From: Thermincola carboxydiphila
GTDB taxonomy: Bacteria > Bacillota > Thermincolia > Thermincolales > UBA2595
Assembly: GCA_016841045.1 (NCBI GenBank)
Contig: JAENZX010000005.1
Span: forward strand, 100,172 to 164,171
DNA length: 64,000 bases
Direction: 5' to 3'
Position 1 is the stretch's first letter; every line of letters starts with the position of its first letter. The notes under the pieces are model-generated. The model was given only the letters and a program-made list of their open reading frames with translations. It was not told the origin of the DNA and did no database searches. Shown in pieces: positions 43,505-51,423 of the stretch. A program made the position numbers and the translations under genes.

Positions 43505-44632
43505 ATGTGGTCAAAAACTTCACGGGTGGTATATATAGATACTCGATGGCTTTTCTTGAAGGTACTGGTGGCTATTATAGCATTTACTACGGCTATTACT
43601 TATTGGAACTGGACCAGAGTAACAGAAATTAAGTTTAATTCAAATGAAATGGAAGCCCAGTGGATAATTAATCACCCTAAAACCATTAGACAAATATGTT
43701 CCGGAATTAAAAAAGCTAAGAAAACAGCAGGAGTTAATTTCCCCAGTGACGGAATTCAAGTGAGTCTTTACAGCAAAATGGAAACACGGGAGTACCTCTG
43801 GAACGGGTCTCATTATCTCTTGGATAAGAAAACGGGGAATATGATTGAAGTTAATAGTAACCTAAAGGAATATTTTGAGCTTGCAGCCCGTGAAATTAAA
43901 AAGCGAAGTCCTTTTGGGGAGATTCTTGAATGGGAAGAGGTAAAAAAGTTATTCGAGATAAATAACAAAGCTTTGATTAGGGAAATTGACACCGGAAATA
44001 AATTCACGGTCATTAGAACCGGGGGTTATAGTCACGCTGACATCGAGCCATTAAACAGGGAAGACACACTAAGACTAAAAGCTATATATAATGGAACAAT
44101 AAACTGGAAGAGAAGGGCTGTCGTTGTTGAAATCGGGGAAAGGAAAATTGCTGCTTCATTGACAGGGGCTCCTCACGGAGAAGGGAAAATTGATAATAAT
44201 GATTTGCATGGAAAGGTTGGGCTGTATTTTTTTAGCAAAGAAAAAAACAGCGGGGTAAATCTTTCCCATCAGTTGATGATCTGGAAGGCCGCTGGAAAAA
44301 CAAAAAAATATCTACAGCAAATAAGCCCCGAAGAACATATAATAGCAATATTTACTGCAATTGATCAACAAGACCTGAAGTCACTAAAATTTATGTTAAG
44401 ACAACCCGAAGAACTAAAAGGAAATGAACTTGAGCAAATTATAGGAGTCACCGTAACTGGAATGAAAAAGAAGGATCCTTTGATTTATGATGTAACTGTA
44501 TCAGTAAGTTTGAAAAAGGGTCCTTATAATCAAAAAAGATATGTCAGGGTTAATTTACATAAAGAATCTCAAATGGGCTGCTACCTCGCTGACAATAAGT
44601 TTATGGATAAGGTAATCCACAGTGTCTATTGA
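43505..44632 (+). CDS. Membrane-anchored protein with extracellular HADVEP-type domain
   Basis: The 375-residue protein has an uncleaved N-terminal membrane helix (about 14-37), with the rest predicted outside. Around residues 160-235 lies a block reading GYSHADIEPLNREDT, then a Tyr-Asn-Gly turn, WKRRAVVVEIGE and IAASLTGAPHGEG. This resembles an unnamed domain I recall from secreted cell-wall-binding proteins of Bacillota (consensus HADVEP...RRPV...AASMNGMPHG). The final segment corresponding to GHFxxHFxxS is altered (GKVGLYFFSK). Function unknown, perhaps envelope-related. ATG behind AGAAGGAGC. Confidence 0.6.
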   Translation: MWSKTSRVVYIDTRWLFLKVLVAIIAFTTAITYWNWTRVTEIKFNSNEMEAQWIINHPKTIRQICSGIKKAKKTAGVNFPSDGIQVSLYSKMETREYLWNGSHYLLDKKTGNMIEVNSNLKEYFELAAREIKKRSPFGEILEWEEVKKLFEINNKALIREIDTGNKFTVIRTGGYSHADIEPLNREDTLRLKAIYNGTINWKRRAVVVEIGERKIAASLTGAPHGEGKIDNNDLHGKVGLYFFSKEKNSGVNLSHQLMIWKAAGKTKKYLQQISPEEHIIAIFTAIDQQDLKSLKFMLRQPEELKGNELEQIIGVTVTGMKKKDPLIYDVTVSVSLKKGPYNQKRYVRVNLHKESQMGCYLADNKFMDKVIHSVY

Positions 44633-44784
44633 TGTCATATTATAATCCTTTGAAATAAAAGAAAAACGATAAAACACTTTAAATGTAACATTTGGAAGAA
44701 ATGCAGGATTCACCTCGTCAAAAGAGAAAAATAGATAACAAGAAAAAGTAGATAGCCCAGACTTGTAGAAGGAGTGAGAAATTT

Positions 44785-45054
44785 ATGTCAACAGGAAAAA
44801 TGCCTGCTGAAGAGTACAGACAACAAAAAATAAATGAAGGTAGGACACGCTTATCGGAAGCCGTAGGAAGCTTTAAGGAAGCATTAAACAGTGTAATGGA
44901 TGAAGCGGCAAACCCTGTGTATAAAAAGGTTGAGGAAAACTATCGTCGTGCATCATCAGTGGCCGATTTCGCCAAAGCAGATATCAGCACTCAAAAAATC
45001 GTTGCTGAACTGGTTGATTTATTGGATAGAAGCCTTAAAAGACTCGTAAGTTAA
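44785..45054 (+). CDS. Hypothetical protein, 89 residues
   Basis: ATG at 44785 behind AGAAGGAGTGAG. A soluble, highly charged helical protein (EEYRQQKINEGRTRLSEAVG, ELVDLLDRSLKRLVS), with the look of a small coiled-coil or four-helix protein. Family not recognised. A weak terminator follows at 45143-45175. No neighbour suggests a role. Confidence 0.65.
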   Translation: MSTGKMPAEEYRQQKINEGRTRLSEAVGSFKEALNSVMDEAANPVYKKVEENYRRASSVADFAKADISTQKIVAELVDLLDRSLKRLVS

Positions 45055-45142
45055 TTGTAATGATATTATTATGAATTTATGATTTGTGTTTATGAAATGT
45101 TAACAAGAAATGTTAATTAAAAATCTTAATAAGTATCTGGAG

Positions 45143-45175
45143 TAGGGCTTACTAAAAAAGGTAGCCCTTTCCTTA
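45143..45175 (+). terminator. Probable terminator after the 44785 gene
   Basis: AGGGCTTAC (45145-45153) pairs with GTAGCCCT around an A-rich loop, followed by TTCCTTA. Confidence 0.5.
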
Positions 45176-45258
45176 TGCACATTGGGCAGGTAAATATGTG
45201 AACAGTGTCGAAAAGATTATAGAGAAAAAAGTATTTTCACTGTAACGGAGGAGTAGTA

Positions 45259-46698
45259 TTGCGTGGAATTGCAGCAAAAAAAACCCGTTTAACAAAAGTG
45301 GATATTATTTTTATTGTTCTAATATTTATTGCGGTGGGTGCTGCTGTAGTCACTAAGTTTGTTAATGGACCGGAACCGCCTAAGCTTCCACCACTTTTAA
45401 TTACAGACCAAGCCAGCAGTTTATTGACACCTGTACAGGGAGATTATGTTCTTAATACAACACTGCCGGAAGTACCTGCGCGTGTTATGGTGTATCGTAT
45501 TATGCCTTACAAGGTAGACGAGAAGTATGTTAATGACCTTTTGGCTAAATTCGAAGTTAATCCGGTTAGACGGACCAGGCAGGGCTACTTTACAACAGTT
45601 GTTGATCATCAGAAGAATGTTGTAGGTATTACTACAAGCAGTTTTAGCTATATATCTTCCAGTTCTGAAAATAATAAGGGGGTTGGGCTGCCTAATGACA
45701 ATGATGCGAAAGAGATAGCAATTTCATATTTAAAAAGCAAGGGTTTTTTTCCTAATGACAAGTTTACTATTACTACAAATGTGGCCAACCTCATGGGTTG
45801 GTATGACCCGTCAGCAGGTATGGAAACAAAACCGGTTACATCCAAAAATATTATTTTGAACCGCCAGATTGGGAGTTTGAGAGACTCTTACTCGTTTATA
45901 TCTGTTGAGGTAGGGGATCATCAAAGAATAACTGGGGTTAAGACAGTATGGCCTAAACTTGAACCGTATATGAAATATCCAATCCTTTCTCCTCAGGAAG
46001 CATTTAAAAAACTTCAGGCAGGCGAGATTGCTGCAGATAGTAACCTTGAAGGTGAGATTAAGAAAGTATACCTTACTTACCTGACAGACCATGACATGGG
46101 TGATCCTGCATCAAACTATTTGCTTCCTGTCTACATTTTTGAGGGGAATGAAGATGCTGCTATTGTTTTCGCAGTTAGAGATGATTATGTTGAAACAAAA
46201 GGGGAAATTGGTGATAAACCAACCAGAGATCGGGTTAAAACTATTAAGCAATTTGATATGCCAGTTCCAGAAAGGATTGTCCAACTTAGCAACGGAAGAC
46301 TTGTAAAGAACATTACCAGGGAGAAACCCGAATTTAACAGGTTAGTGGATTCAATAAAGAACCTTCTTGTCTATACTCAGGTAAATGAGGCCGGGCGAGT
46401 CACCGATATTGCAAGGGACTCTGAGGCTGGCTCCAAAGCATGGCTGGAGGCCAGGAAAATTTTGGAGGAGGGCGATGCATATAGAGTTAAGTTTATGGAT
46501 AAATCCAAAATCAGCACTAGTTTTGCACCGTTACCGCAAGCTGATAAAGACCAATACGGTAACTTTGTAATAAATGCAGAACAGCTGTTTTTAGTTCAAA
46601 GTAAACCTGACACTATAAACCTGCTGTATGATAACGGCAAAAAATTTTTTATTAAGACTATAAAGGATTCAAGTTTGATAGAGGAATGGTCAGAATGA
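45259..46698 (+). CDS. Membrane-anchored protein of unknown function
   Basis: The 479-residue protein has one N-terminal membrane helix (about 14-34) and a large extracytoplasmic part rich in beta-type sequence. It contains SPQEAFKKLQAGEI and PVYIFEGNEDAAIVFAV, a layout like the lipid-anchored YycH/PepSY-style regulatory or cell-wall proteins, but I cannot assign it confidently. TTG at 45259 follows AACGGAGGAG. Its stop overlaps the dinB start by four bases (ATGA), so it is translated together with DNA polymerase IV, an odd pairing without evident functional logic. Confidence 0.65.
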   Translation: MRGIAAKKTRLTKVDIIFIVLIFIAVGAAVVTKFVNGPEPPKLPPLLITDQASSLLTPVQGDYVLNTTLPEVPARVMVYRIMPYKVDEKYVNDLLAKFEVNPVRRTRQGYFTTVVDHQKNVVGITTSSFSYISSSSENNKGVGLPNDNDAKEIAISYLKSKGFFPNDKFTITTNVANLMGWYDPSAGMETKPVTSKNIILNRQIGSLRDSYSFISVEVGDHQRITGVKTVWPKLEPYMKYPILSPQEAFKKLQAGEIAADSNLEGEIKKVYLTYLTDHDMGDPASNYLLPVYIFEGNEDAAIVFAVRDDYVETKGEIGDKPTRDRVKTIKQFDMPVPERIVQLSNGRLVKNITREKPEFNRLVDSIKNLLVYTQVNEAGRVTDIARDSEAGSKAWLEARKILEEGDAYRVKFMDKSKISTSFAPLPQADKDQYGNFVINAEQLFLVQSKPDTINLLYDNGKKFFIKTIKDSSLIEEWSE

Positions 46699-47870
46699 CC
46701 CAAGTAACTAAACTATCTTCAATTATCCATTGTGATATGGATGCTTTTTATGCGAGTGTAGAGCAGTTAAGCAACCCTGAGCTGCAAGACAAGCCTGTGG
46801 TCATTGGAGGTAATCCCAAAAGCCGCGGGGTTGTTGCAACTTGTTCTTACGAGGCCAGGAAATTTGGAATTCGGTCAGCCATGCCGCTGGCAGAGGCATT
46901 TCGGCGGTGTCCCCACGCAATCTTTTTACCTCCCGACTTTTCAAAATATAAGAAAGCATCTAAAGAAATGCATAAGATCTTTTATGACTACACTCCACTA
47001 ATTGAGCCAATATCCCTTGATGAAGCGTTTCTGGATGTAACGGGCAGCCTTAATCTCTTTGGAACAGTTGAGAGTATAGGAACTGAAATAAAACAACGGG
47101 TTAAACAGGAGCTGGGTTTAACTGTATCTGTCGGTATTGCCCATAATAAATTCCTGGCCAAGCTAGCTTCTGATATGTCAAAACCGGATGGCTTTTTGGT
47201 TATTTCCCGAGAACGGCTGCAAGAATTTCTTGATCCTTTGGATGTTGGGCGAATTTGGGGAGTAGGGCAAAAAACAGCCCAGCGCCTAAAAAACCTAAAC
47301 ATAAGAACCATAAGGGACGTTCGCTTATTAGATAAAAGAATATTAGAAAACCTATTTGGGTCTTACGGTCACCAATTATATTTGCTGGCAAGAGGAATTG
47401 ATAACAGACCTGTTGAGTCTGACAGACAGGTTAAATCTGTTGGACGGGAAATTACCTTTGCTGTTGATATAACTGCTTACGATCAATTAGAACGTGTTGT
47501 CATGGAGTTGTCTGTTGATGTGGGCAGGCACCTTAGAAGGACCCAAATGCAGGGAAAGACAGTTACACTAAAAGTTAAGTATAATGATTTCAAGACCATA
47601 ACAAGGTCAAAGACCCTTGATATTGCAGCCAACCTCGACGAAATTATATATAGTGAAGCCAGAGGACTTCTGGAAAATACTTTAACCAAACCAATCCGGC
47701 TAATTGGTGTCTCAGTACATAACCTCACAGAAAAAAGTGACAATCAATTGTCGCTTTTTGGTGAAGGGGAGGAAAGTAAATCTAAATTAACCCGAGCCAT
47801 GGATATTGTCAGAGATAAATTTGGTGAAGAAAGTATTACCAGAGCAAGGCTTTTGGATGTAAAAGATTAA
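46695..47870 (+). CDS. dinB: DNA polymerase IV (Y-family), DinB
   Basis: This error-prone translesion polymerase has 391 residues. Metal-binding acids are visible: D14 (CDMDAFYASVEQ) and D109/E110 (SLDEAFLDV). The little-finger domain and a C-terminal clamp-binding QLSLFG motif are present. ATG at 46695 is preferred over ATG at 46686 because AGAGGA is then 8 bases away and the start overlaps the upstream stop. No LexA box was seen directly ahead, so it depends on the promoter of the upstream membrane-protein gene. A second Y-family polymerase lies at 61665-62852. Confidence 0.93.
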   Translation: MTQVTKLSSIIHCDMDAFYASVEQLSNPELQDKPVVIGGNPKSRGVVATCSYEARKFGIRSAMPLAEAFRRCPHAIFLPPDFSKYKKASKEMHKIFYDYTPLIEPISLDEAFLDVTGSLNLFGTVESIGTEIKQRVKQELGLTVSVGIAHNKFLAKLASDMSKPDGFLVISRERLQEFLDPLDVGRIWGVGQKTAQRLKNLNIRTIRDVRLLDKRILENLFGSYGHQLYLLARGIDNRPVESDRQVKSVGREITFAVDITAYDQLERVVMELSVDVGRHLRRTQMQGKTVTLKVKYNDFKTITRSKTLDIAANLDEIIYSEARGLLENTLTKPIRLIGVSVHNLTEKSDNQLSLFGEGEESKSKLTRAMDIVRDKFGEESITRARLLDVKD

Positions 47871-47938
47871 ACGGTGGTTTCATATGTTTGATTTCTGAAA
47901 GTTTGGTAAAACTTAATTTAGAAAGGAGAAGATGAAAA

Positions 47939-48253
47939 ATGATTTTGACCACTACACCAAACATAGAAGGCAAGAAAATTAAAAATTATTATGGCATTGT
48001 TACAGGTGAAGCTATTATGGGAGCCAATGTAGTCAGGGATTTGTTTGCCAGCATTACTGACATAGTAGGCGGACGTTCAGGCGCTTATGAATCCAAACTG
48101 GTAGATGCACGTAATATTGCAGTGAGCGAAATGGCTGACAAAGCCTCGGGTATGGGGGCTAATGCGGTTGTTGGCATTGACATCGACTATGAAGTGATCA
48201 GAGAAGGAATGTTGATGGTTGCGGTAAGCGGTACTGCGGTATTGGCAGAATAA
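47939..48253 (+). CDS. YbjQ/UPF0145 family protein
   Basis: The 104-residue protein has the YbjQ family pattern: [11 protein letters not shown] near the start, [16 protein letters not shown], and [17 protein letters not shown]. These form homo-oligomeric beta-rich proteins described as putative heavy-metal-binding, though no function is established. ATG at 47939 follows AGAAAGGAG. Monocistronic with a clear terminator. Confidence 0.85.
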   Translation: MILTTTPNIEGKKIKNYYGIVTGEAIMGANVVRDLFASITDIVGGRSGAYESKLVDARNIAVSEMADKASGMGANAVVGIDIDYEVIREGMLMVAVSGTAVLAE

Positions 48254-48285
48254 TGAAGGCAATCTAGTACAATAGTTTTTATATA

Positions 48286-48318
48286 AAAAGGAGCACTTCA
48301 AAATGAAGGCTCCTTTTT
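48286..48318 (+). terminator. Terminator of ybjQ-like gene
   Basis: AAAAAGGAGC..TTC pairs with GAAGGCTCCTTTTT around loop AAAAT. Confidence 0.8.
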
Positions 48319-48380
48319 AAATAACCTGTTTTTCTGTTATGAAATCTGATAAAATTGTAATGTTGAGAGGAGGCAAGTAA

Positions 48381-48740
48381 ATGACAAAAACCAATAAGTT
48401 GATTTATGTATTGGTGGGAACATTGCTGGCAGGTAATCTTGCAGGCTGTTCATCTGATGAGCGACTGGTCTATGAACGACCATCATCTCCTCCTGATATT
48501 CCAGGCTACGATGAGCAGTACTGGGAATGGGATGAAGAGGATGGAGAATGGGAGTATGACCCGCCAGGTGGTGCACGGTGGTATTTTTATAATGGAAAGC
48601 TTTTTAAAAGTTCTATCAAGAACAGTGGACTAACATCCACCGCTAAAACAAGGTCTAGCTTTACATCTGTTAAGTCTAGTTCCAGTAGTAAGTTAAGCGG
48701 TTTTGGGGGCGGATTCAAGGGAGGCGGTTTTGGCGGTTAA
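48381..48740 (+). CDS. Small lipoprotein with Ser/Gly/Phe-rich tail (YjfM/DUF1190-like)
   Basis: The 119-residue lipoprotein has a signal at 1-22 with lipobox LAGC (Cys at about residue 23). An acidic Trp/Tyr segment follows (YDEQYWEWDEEDGEWEYD). It ends in a low-complexity tail of Ser then Gly-Phe (KLSGFGGGFKGGGFGG). The repeated Gly-rich end and the genes that follow (ATP-grasp ligase, DUF350) recall the E. coli yjfM-yjfC-yjfL neighbourhood, in which the lipoprotein is a likely target or partner of the ligase. Sequence similarity alone is weak, so the YjfM link rests on context. The next gene starts 26 bases downstream. Confidence 0.65.
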   Translation: MTKTNKLIYVLVGTLLAGNLAGCSSDERLVYERPSSPPDIPGYDEQYWEWDEEDGEWEYDPPGGARWYFYNGKLFKSSIKNSGLTSTAKTRSSFTSVKSSSSSKLSGFGGGFKGGGFGG

Positions 48741-48766
48741 GTTACAGGGGTTAAAGGAGATGATGT

Positions 48767-50008
48767 TTGTTGCCCGAAACACACAGGGATAAATGGGAAA
48801 AGTTTTATGGACCATTAAAAAGCGATTTCTGGGCTGAATACAGTGATGGGGAGTACGCTTTACTGGACATTCATCTTTTGACAAGAGAAGAGATATACGA
48901 AATTCGTCTTGCTGCAGAGCGAATTGGAAAGATATTTGCGAAAACTAACCAAATGTTGAGAAATGCTCCTGAAGAGACATTTTGGGAATTGGATTTTGAT
49001 AAAGAAACCTATGATTACCTTAGGATGAAAACAATAGGTCCAGAATCAGTTATTTCACGTGTAGATTTAATCAAAACTTCCCAGGGATATAAGGCTATGG
49101 AAATAAACTCAGATACTCCAACCTTTATTAAGGAGTGCTTCCACATAAATGGACTGGTATGTAAGGAATTTGGAGTAAAAAATCCCAATGAGGGAATGGA
49201 CAGAGAACTTTCTGTGGCAATGAGGAAATCAATTATGGACTCCTATAAGTTTAACGGAGGCCAGGGGATTCCTTATGTAGTGTTTACCTCTGATGCGGAC
49301 CATTTTGAAGATAGGTTCACTACAGATTACCTGTTACAACTTAGCGGTCTTGTGAACGCATCATACTGTCCTTTAAATGAGCTTAAAATTGATGAGTATG
49401 GTCTATATGACAAAAATGATCGTAAGATTGATGTTCTCTACCGCCAAACCTGGCCCGTTGAATACCTGGTTTTGGATACAAATCCGGAAACGGGAGTAAA
49501 AATTGGCCAATTGCTGTTAGAACATATTGTTAATAAAAAAGTCGCTGTATTAAATCCACCGTCAGCGTTTCTTATGCAGAGTAAAGCTGTGCAGGTAGTA
49601 ATATGGGGGCTTCATGAAGAAGGTGTTTTTTATACGAATGAAGAACACCGTTGGATTGAGCAGTATATGCTCCCTACCTATTTTGAACCTGACTGGTTTA
49701 TTGAGGACGGAGAAAGTTACATTAAAAAGCCCTGTTTTGGCAGAGAAGGAGATACAGTTCACATATTTGGACCTGACGGGAATCCCATTTACACGGATAC
49801 TCAAATGAATTATACAGATTCAGCTCCAGTTTATCAGGAGTTTGCGGAATTACCCATAACCACTATAAATACCTCCCATGGAGAGAGAGAAGTCCATTAC
49901 ATGACAGGGTGTTTTCTCGTCAATGGAAAAGCTTCGAGTATTGGAATCAGGGCAGGGAAAATTGTTACCGATGATAACTCTTTCTTTCTTCCTGTAGGTG
50001 AAAAGTAA
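48767..50008 (+). CDS. Glutathionylspermidine-synthase-like ATP-grasp ligase (YjfC-like)
   Basis: The 413-residue protein matches the GSP_synth ATP-grasp family. It has an N-terminal FWELDFD region, MEINSDTPTF, VLNPPSAFLMQSKA, and the nucleotide loop IKKPCFGREGDTVHIFG, then the C-terminal GCFLVNGKASSIGIR metal/ATP segment. Family enzymes form an amide between a peptide-like carboxylate and an amine. Clostridial species lack glutathione metabolism of the E. coli type, so the substrate is unknown. TTG at 48767 follows AAAGGAG by 7 bases. It lies between a lipoprotein and a DUF350 gene, 15 bases from the latter, in one operon. Confidence 0.82.
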   Translation: MLPETHRDKWEKFYGPLKSDFWAEYSDGEYALLDIHLLTREEIYEIRLAAERIGKIFAKTNQMLRNAPEETFWELDFDKETYDYLRMKTIGPESVISRVDLIKTSQGYKAMEINSDTPTFIKECFHINGLVCKEFGVKNPNEGMDRELSVAMRKSIMDSYKFNGGQGIPYVVFTSDADHFEDRFTTDYLLQLSGLVNASYCPLNELKIDEYGLYDKNDRKIDVLYRQTWPVEYLVLDTNPETGVKIGQLLLEHIVNKKVAVLNPPSAFLMQSKAVQVVIWGLHEEGVFYTNEEHRWIEQYMLPTYFEPDWFIEDGESYIKKPCFGREGDTVHIFGPDGNPIYTDTQMNYTDSAPVYQEFAELPITTINTSHGEREVHYMTGCFLVNGKASSIGIRAGKIVTDDNSFFLPVGEK

Positions 50009-50023
50009 AAAGGAGAGGATGAA

Positions 50024-50425
50024 ATGTTTCAAAACCTTTATGCAAATTACCTGGCGTATTTCGGGGTCAGTGCTCTATTAATGGCAGTTGGTCTGATTAT
50101 TTTTGTTTTTACCACCAGAACAAAAGAATTTACTCTTATTGGGCAGGGTAATAAATCAGCAGGAATTGTACTTGCCGGACGTACTATAGGACTTGCAATT
50201 GTCCTTTATTCCGCAATTGCAAACTCGATTTCACTTCTTGACCTGGCTCTATGGGCCTCTATTGGTATCGTCACACAGGTTGCTGCCAATTTTCTTGCTG
50301 AAGTCCTTACTCCCACATTCAACGTTGCAGAAGCATTAGAAGAAGATAATATTGCTGTAGCAATTTCCCTTTTCGGGATGTTTATTTCTATTGGTCTAAT
50401 TATCGCGGGCTGCCTTACCTACTAA
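50024..50425 (+). CDS. DUF350 membrane protein (YjfL/YshE-like)
   Basis: The 133-residue protein has four membrane helices in two similar halves. It has the DUF350 features FTTRTKEFTLIGQGNKSAGI and LAGRTIGLAIVLYSAIANS, an amphipathic re-entrant-like segment. DUF350 is repeatedly found next to YjfC-type ligases and PspA-like or ion-channel genes. It sits 15 bases after the ligase gene with AAGGAGAGG in front. Probably the membrane partner of that system. It is followed by copy 2 of the dispersed element. Confidence 0.82.
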   Translation: MFQNLYANYLAYFGVSALLMAVGLIIFVFTTRTKEFTLIGQGNKSAGIVLAGRTIGLAIVLYSAIANSISLLDLALWASIGIVTQVAANFLAEVLTPTFNVAEALEEDNIAVAISLFGMFISIGLIIAGCLTY

Positions 50426-50446
50426 TTAATAGAGAGTTAATAGAGA

Positions 50447-50604
50447 GGAATTTCCCACAATTACATGGGGCGTTCCTTTTTTCAACCTTGCAAAACTGAG
50501 TGCCGGGGAATCCGGCGAGGCATTGCGCCAATTTTCAGCACCTGTGTCGGAGGAACTTAGCGGAGGCTTCGGTAAGATTCCTCACGACGCCGGTGCAAGG
50601 AAAG
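50447..50604. repeat. Internally deleted copy of the dispersed element (copy 2)
   Basis: It begins with a terminator-like hairpin (GGAA..CCC/GGGGCGTTCC plus Ts). Blocks GCCGGGGAATCCGGC, GGCATTGCGCCAATTTT, GTCGGAGGAA, then CTTAGCGGAGGCTTCGG and CCTCACGACGCCGGTGC match copy 1 (41849). The approximately 98 bases of copy 1 holding the inner 13-base palindrome are missing, and the right end is cut after GTGCAAGGAAA, just before the ion-channel ribosome binding site. Confidence 0.8.
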
Positions 50605-50616
50605 AAGGTGATCTAT

Positions 50617-51423
50617 GTGATAAGAGAAACTTTTTTTGAAGTGCTTGAAATTGAGAATTCTGACAATAAAATATCAAACCGTTTTGAAAAGTTTATGTTT
50701 GCAATTATTGTGGCAAATTTAATTGTTATGATTTTTGAGACGGTGAAGGGTATCGAACATGTATTGGGTATCTATTTTTATTGGTTTGACATATTTTCAC
50801 TGTTTGTTTTTGCGGGTGAATATACAGCTAGATTATGGGTTTGTACTCTTGATAAGAGATATAGTTCGTCAATTCTGGGACGGCTCAAATATGCTCTTAC
50901 TCCAATGATGATAGTTGACCTGATTGTTATAATTCCTCTGTTCCTTCCCTTATTTGCAACTGATCAGGTTGATACCCGTTTTCTGCTGATTCTTCGGACT
51001 GTTAGGATTGCCAGGTTACTCAAATTAACCCGTTATTCTAAGAGCCTTCAAAGACTCGGAAAGGTTGTCATGAAAAAGAAGGATGATTTAGTTGCTGCGG
51101 TTGGGGTTGTCTTTATGATGTTAGTAGTCTCTTCGTCAATGATGTACTATGTTGAGCATAACGCACAACCTGACAAATTTTCCAGTATTCCCGCCGCCAT
51201 GTGGTGGAGTGTTGCAACACTTACTACTGTTGGGTATGGGGACGTATTCCCTGTTACCGATCTTGGTAAATTCATTGGCACCTTTATTGCTATCCTGGGT
51301 ATAGGCATGGTAGCACTTCCTACAGGTATTTTGGGTTCAGGTTTTCTTGAAGAAATAGAGTCAGAAAAAAGTTCTGCTAATATATGTCCGCACTGTGGAA
51401 AGCATATAGATGAATTAAATTAG
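50617..51423 (+). CDS. Six-TM voltage-gated-type potassium channel
   Basis: The 268-residue ion-transport protein has helices S1-S4 with a charged S4 (RTVRIARLLKLTRYSKSLQ), a pore with the K+ filter TTVGYGDVFP near residue 207, S6, and a short cytosolic tail ending in a half zinc ribbon (CPHCGKH). The open frame extends upstream into the repeat element, but GTG at 50617, behind GAAGGTGATC, is the sensible start. The ATG overlapping it at 50615 hits a stop at once. Downstream of DUF350 in the same direction; a channel gene is a known companion of such clusters. Confidence 0.85.
   Translation: MIRETFFEVLEIENSDNKISNRFEKFMFAIIVANLIVMIFETVKGIEHVLGIYFYWFDIFSLFVFAGEYTARLWVCTLDKRYSSSILGRLKYALTPMMIVDLIVIIPLFLPLFATDQVDTRFLLILRTVRIARLLKLTRYSKSLQRLGKVVMKKKDDLVAAVGVVFMMLVVSSSMMYYVEHNAQPDKFSSIPAAMWWSVATLTTVGYGDVFPVTDLGKFIGTFIAILGIGMVALPTGILGSGFLEEIESEKSSANICPHCGKHIDELN

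Noticed and set aside
50500..50616. N-terminal extension of the ion channel
   Set aside because: The codons come from the dispersed repeat; GTG at 50617 has the ribosome binding site.
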